The notes: generated from the sequence alone by a model not told the origin. A stretch of 64,000 nt of DNA from Sediminibacillus halophilus (GCF_900103695.1 NZ_FNHF01000001.1:930001-994000); one strand, 5' to 3'. Positions 25,370 to 35,311 are shown, numbered from the stretch's first letter. A program made the numbers and translations.

Positions 25370-27801
25370 TCAAACTGGCACTGAAACGAATCGTAAACCG
25401 AAAGTTGGTTTCTATCTCCATTATGCTTGCATTTATCTGTTTGTATGTATGTTTACCGCTAGGAAGAGAATACGCGAAAGAATCACAGTTGACCGTAGAA
25501 AACACCATTGCCGATGAAGCGATGGGTGCCTATGACATCTTGGTACGTCCCGCCAAAGCACGTACCGATGTGGAACAGGCTTTGAACATGGTAGAAGAAA
25601 ACTACATTGGTGACAGTAAAGGCGGCATTTCCATTGGTGAATGGGAAGAGATAAAAGCCGACCCGTCGATTGATGTCGCAGCTCCTGTTTCCTCTATTGG
25701 GTATTTCACTGGGGCTCAATACTCCATCGAACTGCCCAATTTACCAGAGCCAACAAGATTGTCTTTTCAATTTTATACGACGGATGGGCTGAACAATTAT
25801 CCACTGGATGATAGAAAAACGATTACATACTTTGAAGAAACGAACCCTGGATTAATCCAATATATCAAGCATTATAAGGATGATCAGCAGCAAGTGAGCA
25901 ATGCTTTGATGTTCATGATGCCGCCTAGTTACTATATGCTTGCTGGAATTGATCCAGATAGTGAACAGGCGTTAACAGGCATTGATTTTTCACAACTTAC
26001 TCAACAGGAAAAAGAAGAAGAGGACACTTTTTTGCTGGAAAATATGCAGGAATCCAACCCAGACATGCGTGTCCTTCCCGTTCTACAAAGAGATAAACTT
26101 CAAGTGCCTTTATATCTTTCCCTTCAAACTGAGACATTGGATATAGAAACAAAGGAAGCATTAGACCAATTGGGATTGTCTGAACAGGAATGGTTAATGC
26201 AGGCTAATGGCTCTCCCAACTGGCAGGAGTTCACAAAAAATCTACTTGAGGAACCTGCAGTTAACACAAAAAAAGTTGATATCGATCTTTCTTCCTTCCA
26301 AAGCCCCTTTGAGGGGGAGGCATTACGACTTGATAATCAGTTCAAGCCACATAAAGCAGAACGTTATACAGGAGATATGGATACCTCCGTCTATTTTACT
26401 GCTTCTAAAATAGACTACCAAGGAATAAAAGATCAATCATTATCTGTAAGAATTGTGAAAGACGATAAACCTCCTGCCTATAAAGAAATCGAACAGCACG
26501 GTGTCAGCGCCTATGCTTCGGAGTCCGGTCCGATTCCATTCGTAGTGGATCAAGTCGGCACTTTCACTCCCGATTTAGAAAAGGAAAGCAAGCTGGCAGC
26601 CAGTCCTTTAGGCATTTATACGGATAAAGAGATAAAAACAGCTGAAGGGAAGCCTGTACAGGCCACCACCGTACCGGGCAGCTTTGTTCCCGCTCTTGCC
26701 AGCGGGGTCACTACCATGGAGGCGGCAGAATATATCAAGGGGGAGCAGCCAATTGATGCTATTCGACTGCGGGTGGCCGGAATTACTTCTTATAACCAAG
26801 AAGCACAGGAAAAAATCAATGATGTCGCCACTAATTTACTTGAAAAAGGTTATGAAGTAGACATCGTAGCAGGGTCTTCCTTTAAAGAAATGGAAATAAA
26901 TGCAGAAGGTATTGGCAGCGTCTTTACCCCATGGACGACGCTTGGAGTAGCTGGCCAACTGACCGACAGCTGGAACTTCCTAACCTTGCTCACGACGGGA
27001 CTTTTTCTGATCTTTGCAATTGTTTGGTTGGCTGCAAGACTTACCTTTGAAGCCCACACCATGGATAATGAGAACGAACTGTTAAGGCAAATCGGCTGGA
27101 ATAGAAAGTTCATTCTTCTTCGTAACTGCATGGAACAATACATCTTGACAACGCTAGCTTATATATTGTCCCTGCTGATTCTTTACTCGCTTGGTACGAG
27201 TACGGTTTCTTTCTTAATCTCTACCGGGCTTTGGCTTTTATCCTTATTGTTGATTCTCTTCCTCATGAGCAGAAAAAACAAGGGAAAACAGCGAATTCAA
27301 GGTTACAATAGTCTTGCGGGGCTGCGGTATTATAAACGGTTCATTATTCCAGCCATGTCAGTCATCATCGTGGCAGTGGTTCTGCTCTCCATTCAACTGG
27401 CGGCTTTCGGAGATTCCATTTACGAAAACCAGTTAACCTCACTTGGAGCTTATGTTACAGATCAAGCTATGTGGTTTCAACTAGCTATTTTAGCGACTAC
27501 TTTTGCATTAGCTATAATCGGAGTGAATGAGTGTATCAACACGTTGATTTCCGAAAGACATTCCGAGTTCCACATGTACAAAATGATCGGATGGACAAAA
27601 GGACATATTCTAAGACACTTCTCTAAAGAAACTTTTACTTGGGCATCAACAGCCATAATAATCGGTGTGACAATAGGTGTTGGTTTTCTTATGATCTCCG
27701 GTATAGCTCCAGTCTGGATAGCATTCGGCAGTAGCATTTCCCTTCTTCTGATGATAATTTCCGTTTTGCTGCTGATCGTTACCCGTCCATATACTAATTA
27801 A
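25366..27801 (+). CDS. FtsX-like ABC permease with large extracellular domain
   Basis: An 811-residue membrane protein. One N-terminal helix (LVSISIMLAFICLYVCLPL) is followed by ~500 extracellular residues, then seven C-terminal helices in two groups including the FtsX-type core (NFLTLLTTGLFLIFAIVWLA, WASTAIIIGVTIGVGFLMIS). It lacks the ten-helix layout of BceB. The partner ATPase is directly upstream. Substrates may be peptides or cell-wall precursors; nothing in the neighbourhood, such as a two-component system, narrows it. Confidence 0.85.
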   Translation: MIKLALKRIVNRKLVSISIMLAFICLYVCLPLGREYAKESQLTVENTIADEAMGAYDILVRPAKARTDVEQALNMVEENYIGDSKGGISIGEWEEIKADPSIDVAAPVSSIGYFTGAQYSIELPNLPEPTRLSFQFYTTDGLNNYPLDDRKTITYFEETNPGLIQYIKHYKDDQQQVSNALMFMMPPSYYMLAGIDPDSEQALTGIDFSQLTQQEKEEEDTFLLENMQESNPDMRVLPVLQRDKLQVPLYLSLQTETLDIETKEALDQLGLSEQEWLMQANGSPNWQEFTKNLLEEPAVNTKKVDIDLSSFQSPFEGEALRLDNQFKPHKAERYTGDMDTSVYFTASKIDYQGIKDQSLSVRIVKDDKPPAYKEIEQHGVSAYASESGPIPFVVDQVGTFTPDLEKESKLAASPLGIYTDKEIKTAEGKPVQATTVPGSFVPALASGVTTMEAAEYIKGEQPIDAIRLRVAGITSYNQEAQEKINDVATNLLEKGYEVDIVAGSSFKEMEINAEGIGSVFTPWTTLGVAGQLTDSWNFLTLLTTGLFLIFAIVWLAARLTFEAHTMDNENELLRQIGWNRKFILLRNCMEQYILTTLAYILSLLILYSLGTSTVSFLISTGLWLLSLLLILFLMSRKNKGKQRIQGYNSLAGLRYYKRFIIPAMSVIIVAVVLLSIQLAAFGDSIYENQLTSLGAYVTDQAMWFQLAILATTFALAIIGVNECINTLISERHSEFHMYKMIGWTKGHILRHFSKETFTWASTAIIIGVTIGVGFLMISGIAPVWIAFGSSISLLLMIISVLLLIVTRPYTN

Positions 27802-27808
27802 TTATTTT

Positions 27809-27841
27809 GCCAGGAAAAATCCGTTTTCCTGGCTTCTTTTT
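27809..27841 (+). terminator. Terminator of ABC/FtsX operon
   Basis: GCCAGGAAAA and TTTTCCTGGC form a 10-bp stem with a five-base loop, followed by TTCTTTTTCT. Confidence 0.85.
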
Positions 27842-28002
27842 CTTTCCTATTTGCTGAAAAGTTTCTTCTATGTCCTTTCCTTCTAAATCTCTTCTCCTAA
27901 AAAAGGAAAAAATTCTCCTTTCCAAGTATTCTCCCGGTAAGACATCATATTTTATGGTATCATTAAAGTTTAGCGACTGATCATGTATTTGAGGAGAATG
28001 TT

Positions 28003-29925
28003 ATGTCTAAAACAAGTTCACTTCCATTTACCGTTGACAAGACGGAAAATTTTTACGATCGTCTCGGCGACTATGTAGGCGACGTTTTTTACGATATGTT
28101 ACCGGAACAAGGTTACGAATTAAGAGATGAACAAATTTACATGGCCTTTCAATTGGAACAAGCTTTTAAAAACAAGCGAGCCATATTCGCAGAAGCAGGC
28201 GTCGGTACGGGAAAAACATTTGTTTACCTGCTTTATGCCATTTGTTATGCCCGCCATCAACGTAAACCAGCTATCATTTCCTGTGCGGATGAAACATTGA
28301 TCGAACAGTTGGTCAAAAAGGGCGGCGATATCGAAAAACTGGAGGAAGCACTCGGCCTGAGCATTGATGTACGTCTAGCCAAAGCCAGGGAGCAATACGT
28401 CTGTGTGCGAAAACTGGACGCCCTGGCGAATCGGACCGATGATGAAAACGTATTGGCTGTCCACGATCAAATACCTGACTTTGTTTTTGACCAGGGGGCA
28501 TCCATGAAGGCATTCGAGCGCTATGGCGATCGGAAAGAATATCCGTGGGTCTCCAATCAAACATGGGAGAAAATCGCCTGGGACCCCTTACAACAATGCT
28601 CTACTTGCGAATGGCGCCACCGGAGCGGCCAGACACTGAACAGGGAGTACTACCGCCATGCCACTGATTTGATTATTTGTTCCCACGATTTTTACATGGA
28701 GCATGTCTGGACGAAAGAATCGAGGAAACGGGAAGGTCAAATGCCATTGCTGCCGGAAGCCAGTTGTGTCGTTTTTGATGAGGGACATCTGTTGGAGTTT
28801 GCTGCACAAAAAGGATTGACGTACCGCTTCCATGCTGACACCCTTACCAAGGTGTTGACAGGTTACATGAGTCAGGATGTACGGGAAGAAACCCTTTATT
28901 TGATTGAAGACATTCTTACCCTTCATGAAGATTGGTTTGGCCTTTTATCCGAAAAATCAACGATAGTGGAAGGATCCTCTCGTAAGGAAGTCACGCTCAC
29001 GGATAACCTGCTGCGAATGGCATATACGTTGAATGAAAAGGTACAACAAGTGTTGGAACAACTAGTGTTCGATTCGGAGTTGTTTACCATCGATCCCTAT
29101 CACATCCGCATCATTGAAGAGTATCTGGAATTTTTCTCCTATGGACTATCGATTTTGTTAAAAGACGATGAAGGAATTTATTGGCTGGAAGAGGCCGGAA
29201 CAGATACCACGCTGGTCATCATGCCGCGTTTAGTAGAAGATGTTCTAAAAAAAGAAGTATTTTCACAAAACATCCCGTTCATATTCTCGTCGGCCACCTT
29301 ATCACAAGGAGGAGATTTCTCCCACTTGGCGGGTAGTTTGGGGATCGAATCCTATGATTCTTTTTCTGTCTCCTCTCCATTTGATTATGAGAGACAAATG
29401 GCTATATACGGGAACGTCGACAAGGAAGACAAGTGGAGCCGAATCAGGAAACAGTTACAGGAAAATGAAGGTCGTTCCCTGCTGCTCTTCTCCTCCAAAC
29501 AGGAGATGGATTTGTTCCGTTCCTGGGCGGACAAGCAAGACTGGTCCTTCCGTATGCTTTATGAAGGAGATCGGGAAATCAGTGAAACAGTCCGTAAGTT
29601 TCAATTGGATACGTCCTCGGTGCTCTGTTCCTACCATTTATGGGAAGGGTTGGATGTGCCAGGAAATGCTTTGACACAGGTAATCATCGCATCCCTTCCA
29701 TTCCCGCCGCATGATCCTGTTTTCCAGGCCAAACGCAAGCATGCTGCTAATCCGATTGAATCGGTGGATAAGCCTTATATGCTTCTCCGGCTTCGGCAAG
29801 GGGTCGGTAGGTTGATCAGGTCTAGTAACGATAAGGGTACCATCCACATCTGGCTGAAGCCAGAAGAAACAAACAGCTATCAACAAGCAATCGAAAAGGT
29901 CCTTCCGGTCGAAATTAAATGGTAA
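28003..29925 (+). CDS. ypvA: DinG/XPD-family ATP-dependent DNA helicase (YpvA-like)
   Basis: A 640-residue superfamily 2 helicase, the same length as B. subtilis YpvA. Walker A is EAGVGTGKT near 64-72, the DEAH box reads DEGH near 259-262, motif III is FSSATL and motif VI is RLRQGVGRLIRSS. Cysteines at about 134, 199, 202 and 226 lie between motifs I and II, where XPD/DinG proteins hold a 4Fe-4S cluster. It should unwind 5'-overhang DNA or R-loops during repair. Monocistronic. Confidence 0.85.
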   Translation: MSKTSSLPFTVDKTENFYDRLGDYVGDVFYDMLPEQGYELRDEQIYMAFQLEQAFKNKRAIFAEAGVGTGKTFVYLLYAICYARHQRKPAIISCADETLIEQLVKKGGDIEKLEEALGLSIDVRLAKAREQYVCVRKLDALANRTDDENVLAVHDQIPDFVFDQGASMKAFERYGDRKEYPWVSNQTWEKIAWDPLQQCSTCEWRHRSGQTLNREYYRHATDLIICSHDFYMEHVWTKESRKREGQMPLLPEASCVVFDEGHLLEFAAQKGLTYRFHADTLTKVLTGYMSQDVREETLYLIEDILTLHEDWFGLLSEKSTIVEGSSRKEVTLTDNLLRMAYTLNEKVQQVLEQLVFDSELFTIDPYHIRIIEEYLEFFSYGLSILLKDDEGIYWLEEAGTDTTLVIMPRLVEDVLKKEVFSQNIPFIFSSATLSQGGDFSHLAGSLGIESYDSFSVSSPFDYERQMAIYGNVDKEDKWSRIRKQLQENEGRSLLLFSSKQEMDLFRSWADKQDWSFRMLYEGDREISETVRKFQLDTSSVLCSYHLWEGLDVPGNALTQVIIASLPFPPHDPVFQAKRKHAANPIESVDKPYMLLRLRQGVGRLIRSSNDKGTIHIWLKPEETNSYQQAIEKVLPVEIKW

Positions 29926-29928
29926 ACC

Positions 29929-29963
29929 AAAAACCAAGCTCTAAGTGGAGAGCTTGGTTTTTT
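29929..29963 (+). terminator. Terminator of ypvA-like gene
   Basis: AAACCAAGCTCT and AGAGCTTGGTTT form a stem ending in TTTTTT. Confidence 0.85.
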
Positions 29964-30121
29964 TCATGCTGCGTTTCCCTTTTGCGGTATTCCTTCCCCA
30001 TACAGATCACCCAAACTATTCTTAGACCCGGAACAAGGATATCCATCGCGGAAAAGTATCCCTGTACCAATCGCGCTTGGGCGAATGACGTCAATGTCTC
30101 TTCCTTTCCACAACAAAAAAA

Positions 30122-30430
30122 TTAACTCCTCACGTTTTGCAAAACGTGCCGAGCCTGGGCTGCATATCTTTTTTTCACCAAAAAGTCATACTGGGTAAAG
30201 GTTTCTCCTGTTCTGATCGGTTGAACCGTCCCGATTGGTACATGGTTTTTCTGGTGGGACGTTACGTTGAAAGGAATTCCGTTTTGCTCAAGCCGGGAAG
30301 CGATCCTGCTGTATTCTTCTAATGAAAACGCAGAATGAACCACTTTGAACCAGATTGCCTTTCTGAATTTTATGGCAATGCTTATTGCGATAATTAGAAA
30401 CAGTACTACGGCGATCAAGGTATCCTCCAT
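30122..30430 (-). CDS. Membrane-anchored protein, unknown
   Basis: This 102-residue protein has one N-terminal helix (TLIAVVLFLIIAISIAI) followed by a soluble domain with alternating helix and strand (EEYSRIASRLEQNGIPF, TQYDFLVKKRYAAQARHVL). The soluble part looks like a small ferredoxin-like fold, as in DUF2007-type proteins. That resemblance is weak. No signature residues are visible. Confidence 0.6.
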   Translation of the reverse strand: MEDTLIAVVLFLIIAISIAIKFRKAIWFKVVHSAFSLEEYSRIASRLEQNGIPFNVTSHQKNHVPIGTVQPIRTGETFTQYDFLVKKRYAAQARHVLQNVRS

Positions 30431-30462
30431 CGAAATCCCCCCCTCTCTATTCTTGTCTTACC

Positions 30463-30969
30463 TCATAACAAGCGCACGTAGCGGACTGACTGGTAACGCT
30501 CGTCTTGGAAACTTCCATAGTCCACCTGTTTGCAATGTAATTGAAACCCTCGAGCCTCGTAAAACGGAATCGCCTTTTGGTTTCCTTCCGCTACGGACAC
30601 CCATTGCTTGATTGCTCCCAGCCTTTTTTGCTGTTCTGTGACTGCCTCAAGCAACATGGTTCCTATCCCTTCATTCCGGCGAACCGGATCTAGATAAAGC
30701 ACATATATCTCGCCTTCCTTTTCTTCTGTCATTCCCCCGCCCGCTGCTCCGACTACGTTTCCCTCTTCCAGCGCTACAAACCAGCCGCCCCAGTATCTGT
30801 CGGTTTGTTCGATTTCCTTCTGAATACGTGACTCCTTATAAAATTCTTCAATGACTTTTTCAATATATGCCGCACTTCGCAATTCCCTGTATGTAGCCCA
30901 ATTGGCTTCCGTACATACACTGGCAATTCCAGCAGCATGTTCCGGACGGGCTTTTATTATGGTTATCAA
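30463..30969 (-). CDS. GNAT-family N-acetyltransferase
   Basis: A 168-residue GNAT protein. The acetyl-CoA pyrophosphate loop is RRNEGIGTMLLEAV, preceded by YVLYLDPV on strand beta-4, and followed by KAIPFYEARGFQLH, the usual C-terminal motif. The acceptor substrate is unknown. Confidence 0.85.
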   Translation of the reverse strand: MITIIKARPEHAAGIASVCTEANWATYRELRSAAYIEKVIEEFYKESRIQKEIEQTDRYWGGWFVALEEGNVVGAAGGGMTEEKEGEIYVLYLDPVRRNEGIGTMLLEAVTEQQKRLGAIKQWVSVAEGNQKAIPFYEARGFQLHCKQVDYGSFQDERYQSVRYVRLL

Positions 30970-31089
30970 GCGGCTTCCCCTCTTTTCTTTTCACAGACTA
31001 GTAAGATTTCATTTTTTCTGAATCTAGGGTGTACGTTTTGCTTCATAGGGAAATAGATTTACATAGATAATTTAAAGGAGATGACTTGT

Positions 31090-31482
31090 ATGCCAGATAT
31101 CCAGGAAATAGCGAAAACGTTCGGTGACATCCTCGGTGTGGAGGCCGAAGTCGAGGACGGAATGTGTGAAGCAGAAAAAGAACGGGACTTGGACGTTACG
31201 GTCCAAGGGCGGCCCTTCAAAAGCGAATTGTCGATGGAAATTCATTTTGAATCACTTGAAGAAGACGGTACTGCTTTGAACCACGCTGAAATCGTAGTAC
31301 TCCCGGAAGAAATACCCGAATTCACCAGGACCCTCGGTAAAAATGATCTTACGATAACAGCCTTGCACAATCATTGGTTGTTCGCCGAGCCAAACATTAA
31401 GTACCTCCACGTTCAATCTGTTGAAAAACCGGAAATATTTGCCCAGAAGCTTTCAAACGCCATTTCTGTTTTAAAAGATTAG
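31090..31482 (+). CDS. DUF1259 (LppY/LpqO-like) domain protein
   Basis: A 130-residue protein matching the LppY/LpqO DUF1259 domain in its C-terminal half: VLPEEIPEFTRTLGKNDLTI, TALHNHWLFAEP, NIKYLHVQSV, with conserved histidines that could bind a metal. Most homologues are exported; this one has no signal peptide and is acidic. I start at the ATG with AAAGGAG nine bases upstream. Function is unknown. Confidence 0.75.
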   Translation: MPDIQEIAKTFGDILGVEAEVEDGMCEAEKERDLDVTVQGRPFKSELSMEIHFESLEEDGTALNHAEIVVLPEEIPEFTRTLGKNDLTITALHNHWLFAEPNIKYLHVQSVEKPEIFAQKLSNAISVLKD

Positions 31483-31489
31483 AAAATTT

Positions 31490-31522
31490 AAAGGGTCTTC
31501 ATATAATTCGAGGACCCTTTTT
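31490..31522 (+). terminator. Rho-independent terminator
   Basis: AAAGGGTCTTC and GAGGACCCTTT (one G-T pair) form a stem ending in TTTTTC, eight bases past the stop. Confidence 0.85.
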
Positions 31523-31585
31523 CTACGATTTTTTTCGCATATTTTATGCTACTTCCAAACTACGGAAAAGCATCTTTCTCTTAGT

Positions 31586-32059
31586 TTAAAAGTCCACGTT
31601 CATGTGATACTGTAAATACTGATCTATATCCGGAGTGCCGGCTGGGTTGTTTAACACCGCCATCACCCAGCAGTCCCGTTCAAAGTTCAGCACCTTGAGA
31701 TCCCAAGTGCAGGCTATCAGCCCTTTAGGGGTACAATACTCAAACTGCGGTTTTTCTCCATGTTTCGAGATATACACATGATGGTTGAGTTCATTTTCAT
31801 TGGACCACCAGTCGATGAAAATAAAATCCGAATCCTTTCCGTCGTGTACACCGATAAAACCTACACCATAGCGGTCCTGTTTGACAGCTGGAAAAGGCAC
31901 GGTCTGCAATGCTAATGTTCTGGCTGTTTCGACAAGTTCTTTCCTAGGATGTACCCCCTGATAGGAAATACCGTAAACCTTCATCCGCCAACCTTGCTTT
32001 TGCCAAATTTCTAAGAAGCGAATCGAACGTTTTTTATAGTCGTCAGCCAATTGAACCAT
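31586..32059 (-). CDS. Conserved-looking protein, unknown function
   Basis: A 157-residue soluble protein with aromatic-rich strands (FIFIDWWSNENELNHHVYIS, GLIACTWDLKVLNFERDCWV). No motif is recognised. It starts 12 bp after the peptidase E-like gene and is likely cotranscribed with it. Confidence 0.6.
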   Translation of the reverse strand: MVQLADDYKKRSIRFLEIWQKQGWRMKVYGISYQGVHPRKELVETARTLALQTVPFPAVKQDRYGVGFIGVHDGKDSDFIFIDWWSNENELNHHVYISKHGEKPQFEYCTPKGLIACTWDLKVLNFERDCWVMAVLNNPAGTPDIDQYLQYHMNVDF

Positions 32060-32071
32060 TTTACTCCCCCT

Positions 32072-32713
32072 TTAACCTTTCATTACTCTGATATTTCCCT
32101 CTGTTAGAACCAATGACTGATTCTTAAAATAACACCCAGCAGCATCATCTATGCCATAACCCGTGGGAACGGCCGTTTTCCGCAGTGCTTTTTGCAGGTT
32201 TGCTTCTTCTTGCCACTTCGTAAAATGGGCACTGATGACGATATCTTCAATTAACTTCAAACCAGGAAGAAATAAATGTTTTCCTTCCTGATTATCGACA
32301 GGAGGTATGACACAGTGCTCCGGACTGATCAATGCCCCTGCAGAAAATCCAGCGACCGGCACTCCTGACCGGTAACGTTCCCTTATCCGTTCACCAATTG
32401 GCGTATCTACTATGTAGTCGTGGTAGCGCACGGTATCGCCTCCACCGATGATGATACCACTACACGCAGCCAACTTTTCCAACGCCTGCGCAGAACTCTC
32501 AGCTCGGAGCGGAATGTAATAAAAGTCCTTGAGGCCATGCTGCATCAATACCGAAGTATACTTCGACATATACTCCTGCCAGCCCTCTCTTTCCAGGAAT
32601 AAAATCGCAACTTTTTCAGATCCTTGGCTGGCGGTTTCAGCAAAAACTTTTCCCAACTCTGGTGTAAATGGCGGACTCCCGCCGAATAGAAATAAGTGTT
32701 GTATATTAATCAC
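32072..32713 (-). CDS. Type 1 glutamine amidotransferase-like protein (peptidase E/S51 family)
   Basis: A 213-residue protein with the S51 landmarks: LFLFGGSPPFTPE at the N-terminus, GIIIGGGDTVRYHD, and the nucleophile elbow AGFSAGALI, where serine replaces the cysteine of true amidotransferases. Family members are aspartyl dipeptidases or cyanophycinases. GYGIDDAAGCYF near the end matches the conserved substrate-site region. First gene of a two-gene unit. Confidence 0.8.
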   Translation of the reverse strand: MINIQHLFLFGGSPPFTPELGKVFAETASQGSEKVAILFLEREGWQEYMSKYTSVLMQHGLKDFYYIPLRAESSAQALEKLAACSGIIIGGGDTVRYHDYIVDTPIGERIRERYRSGVPVAGFSAGALISPEHCVIPPVDNQEGKHLFLPGLKLIEDIVISAHFTKWQEEANLQKALRKTAVPTGYGIDDAAGCYFKNQSLVLTEGNIRVMKG

Positions 32714-32790
32714 CCGCCTTTTTAAGATTTTATAGCTTTTCAGACAATATGGTAAAATGAGCTCAACCGATTGATGAAAGGAGAATTTTT

Positions 32791-33219
32791 ATGCCATACG
32801 AACTCGATCACGTTGGAATTGCAGTCCGTGATTTAAAAGCAAGCATTGCTTTTTATCAAAACGTCCTGGGCGGAAAACTCATCGACCGCTATCGAAGTGA
32901 AACAAAAGGGGTCGAGAGCGAAATTGCCATTATGGAAGTGAATGGAAGCCGGACGGAGCTGCTAAAGCCGACGAATAACGATACCTCCCCCATTGCCCGT
33001 TTCATCAGGCAAAAAGGCAAGGGAGTCCACCACATAGCCTACCATGTCCATGACTTGGAAAAAGCCTTGGAGGATTTAAAAACAGCAGGAATCCGCACCT
33101 TGCCTGACAGTTTTCGTGTCAACAAGCACGGCCGCCGCTTGGTTTATTTGAATCCAGCTGATACAGAAGGTACCATCATCGAATACTGTGATTATCCTGA
33201 GAATACAGAAAAAAATTAG
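32791..33219 (+). CDS. VOC-superfamily protein, methylmalonyl-CoA epimerase-like
   Basis: A 142-residue protein with two vicinal-oxygen-chelate modules. Metal ligands are visible as His7 (ELDHVGIAV), a second His in GVHHIAYHV and Glu in GTIIEYCD, spaced as in methylmalonyl-CoA epimerase. No mutase genes are nearby, so it may be an epimerase working elsewhere or a related lyase. AAAGGAGAA precedes the ATG. Confidence 0.75.
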   Translation: MPYELDHVGIAVRDLKASIAFYQNVLGGKLIDRYRSETKGVESEIAIMEVNGSRTELLKPTNNDTSPIARFIRQKGKGVHHIAYHVHDLEKALEDLKTAGIRTLPDSFRVNKHGRRLVYLNPADTEGTIIEYCDYPENTEKN

Positions 33220-33401
33220 CCACCGAAACCACCACCGGGCGGCAGCTTGTCGAATTGGCTTCTCGCCCGTTCCTCCGCCTGCATTTGAGCAGTCGATTTA
33301 CTAGAATCAGGCGACTTCATGTTAAATTTGAGCTTTAAGATGATGGCAATGACTACTATCACCGCAATTGCTCCCCAGAAAATCCAGCCAAACATCGTCA
33401 T
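33216..33401 (-). CDS. Small single-pass membrane protein
   Basis: A 61-residue protein with one helix (FGWIFWGAIAVIVVIAIIL) and a polar tail ending PPGGGFGG. AAGGAGGG seven bases upstream supports the start. It converges with the VOC gene, overlapping its stop by 4 bp. Function is unknown. Confidence 0.6.
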   Translation of the reverse strand: MTMFGWIFWGAIAVIVVIAIILKLKFNMKSPDSSKSTAQMQAEERARSQFDKLPPGGGFGG

Positions 33402-33436
33402 ATTAAATCCCTCCTTATGTTAGGATTCAAACTTTA

Positions 33437-33727
33437 TCATGCAATCAATAAATAAAATAGGATAGCTGAACAGATATTGGGAACGGCAGCTTTTAACGAA
33501 AACAACATCATGCCATACCTTTCTTGTCTTGTCTGTTTTGTTTCCGAATGAATATTCCTTCCATATTGCTGACCGCTGACAAAAGCCCCGGATGTCAAAC
33601 CGGCAAGAGCCACACAAAGCAATGCAGCCGCTCCCGTAATCTTATAAAGATACGTAAAATCGACTGTAAAAAAAGCTGTAATTAGTGCCACTACAATCCC
33701 GATACACCCAAAATATATAGCCTTCAT
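33437..33727 (-). CDS. DUF5316-like membrane protein
   Basis: A 96-residue protein with three helices (FGCIGIVVALITAFFTV, ITGAAALLCVALAGLTSGAF, AAVPNICSAILFYLLIA) and a central polar loop. The layout resembles DUF5316 proteins of Bacilli. The GTG three codons earlier is less likely than the ATG behind AGGTG. Confidence 0.6.
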   Translation of the reverse strand: MKAIYFGCIGIVVALITAFFTVDFTYLYKITGAAALLCVALAGLTSGAFVSGQQYGRNIHSETKQTRQERYGMMLFSLKAAVPNICSAILFYLLIA

Positions 33728-33796
33728 ACAAAACACCTGCCTTTTCCCTCATTACTACATATACGAATAAGTCAGCCAAAAAGTTCCAAAAAAATG

Positions 33797-34037
33797 GAGG
33801 GGGACAGTCCCCGAAACCGTTTAAAAAAGCTGTTTTTTGCTTTTAAGAGCGCTTCGGGGACTGTCCCTTTTTCTGGTTATTTCGCAGTAGAAAGCGGTTT
33901 GGGGTCAGACCCCAAACCGCTAGAAACCTCGTCAACGCAAGGTTTCTGCTTCTCATTATCACTTTAATACGCCTTTTGGGGTCAGTCCCTCCACCGGTCA
34001 TTTTTTGGTTCAGAACGCGTCGAGGGACTGACCCCTC
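33797..34037. repeat. Cluster of GGGGTCAGTCCCC-type palindromes (REP-like)
   Basis: Palindromes GGGGACAGTCCCC (from 33799), CGGGGACTGTCCC (33855), GGGGTCAGACCCC (33901), TTGGGGTCAGTCCCT (33977) and AGGGACTGACCCC (34023) lie in paired inverted order, so the region can fold into nested hairpins. It is non-coding, between DUF5316 and yfmL. A second cluster is at 62325-62573. Confidence 0.8.
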
Positions 34038-34050
34038 TTCTTGTTCCCCT

Positions 34051-35193
34051 CTAATAAGATCGCAAGGTGCCTTTGTAGAGTTTTTTTCTGGTTATCGGGA
34101 TGTTTAGTTGGCTGCTATATCTTTTGAGTTTCTTTTCCTCTTGTTCTGTTATAAGGGAAAGGACTTCTCCTCCAGTAGTTCCAAGCCGTCCGGTTCTTCC
34201 CGCGCGGTGGATATATTGGTCTGCCTCTCCAGGCAGATCGATGTTGATGATATCGGTAATATCCTTGATATCCAGCCCTCTTCCAGCTACGTCTGTCGCC
34301 AAGAGAAGATCCAATTCACCGGAACGGAAAGCCTTGATTGTCCGCTCTCGCTCCTGTTTCTTGGAATCCCCATGCAGGATACCAGCGTTGATTCCCTTGT
34401 ATTCCAGCTTTTCAGCAAGGACAGTGAGACTGCCGATATCATTCCCGAAGGCCAACGCTTTTATATGGTCCTTACGACGAATCAGTTTGCGCAGGACTTC
34501 CAGCTTTTCTCGTGCCTCTACTACTAAATAGCCGTGCTCGACAGGAGGGGTATCCGTTTCTTCTCTGCCAACACGAATAATGGATGGTTCTTCCATCATG
34601 TACAAGGCGGCCTCCTCCACTGCTTTGGAAATGGTAGCAGAAAACACCAGCAGCTGCCGCTCGATCAAGGTGCTTTTGATGATGGACTGGATTGTTTTCT
34701 CATGCTCGGTAACCACTAATTGATCCGCTTCATCCAATACGATCGTTCTCACTTCATGCATCTTCAACTTCTTTTTATTGATTAGTTCCTGCACTCTTCC
34801 CGGTGTACCGGCTATAATTTGCGGGCGTTTTTTCAGCTTTTCCAGCTGGCGTTTGATGTTCGCTCCGCCGATAAGCGATGCACTGCCAATTCCGCTTCCG
34901 GCAGCCCAGGTTTGGACTTCCTGATGGATTTGCATGACCAATTCATGAGAGGATGCAAGAATCACTGTCTGGACATGCTTTTTTTCTGGATCTATTTTTT
35001 GTAAAAGCGGCAATATGTAAGCAAGCGTTTTTCCGCTTCCGGTCGGTGATTCCGCAATCACATCTTTTCCTTGAACTATCTCCGGAATTGCTTTTTTCTG
35101 GATTGCTGTCGGCTCTGTAAAACCGGCCTTTTCCCACGCTGAACGCAAATACGGTCGGGGCTCTGAAAATAACGTTTTAATTCCTTGTGGCAT
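34051..35193 (-). CDS. yfmL: DEAD-box RNA helicase YfmL
   Basis: A 380-residue minimal DEAD-box helicase. It has the Q-motif region FTEPTAIQKKAIP, Walker A AESPTGSGKT, ASLIGGANIKRQ, VLDEADQ, FSATIS, ATDVAGRGLD and HRAGRTGRLG, and no C-terminal RNA-binding extension. ASLIGGAN and LKMHEVRTIVLDE closely follow B. subtilis YfmL, which functions in ribosome biogenesis. Monocistronic. Confidence 0.85.
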   Translation of the reverse strand: MPQGIKTLFSEPRPYLRSAWEKAGFTEPTAIQKKAIPEIVQGKDVIAESPTGSGKTLAYILPLLQKIDPEKKHVQTVILASSHELVMQIHQEVQTWAAGSGIGSASLIGGANIKRQLEKLKKRPQIIAGTPGRVQELINKKKLKMHEVRTIVLDEADQLVVTEHEKTIQSIIKSTLIERQLLVFSATISKAVEEAALYMMEEPSIIRVGREETDTPPVEHGYLVVEAREKLEVLRKLIRRKDHIKALAFGNDIGSLTVLAEKLEYKGINAGILHGDSKKQERERTIKAFRSGELDLLLATDVAGRGLDIKDITDIINIDLPGEADQYIHRAGRTGRLGTTGGEVLSLITEQEEKKLKRYSSQLNIPITRKKLYKGTLRSY

Positions 35194-35311
35194 TTATAAA
35201 AAATCCTTTCTTTCGTCTTTATTCATTTCTAGTATTAGCGCTACAATTCCACCCTACTCTTGTCCATTATAAGCTATAATACAAGGAAACCGTTAATAGG
35301 GGGAATAAAAC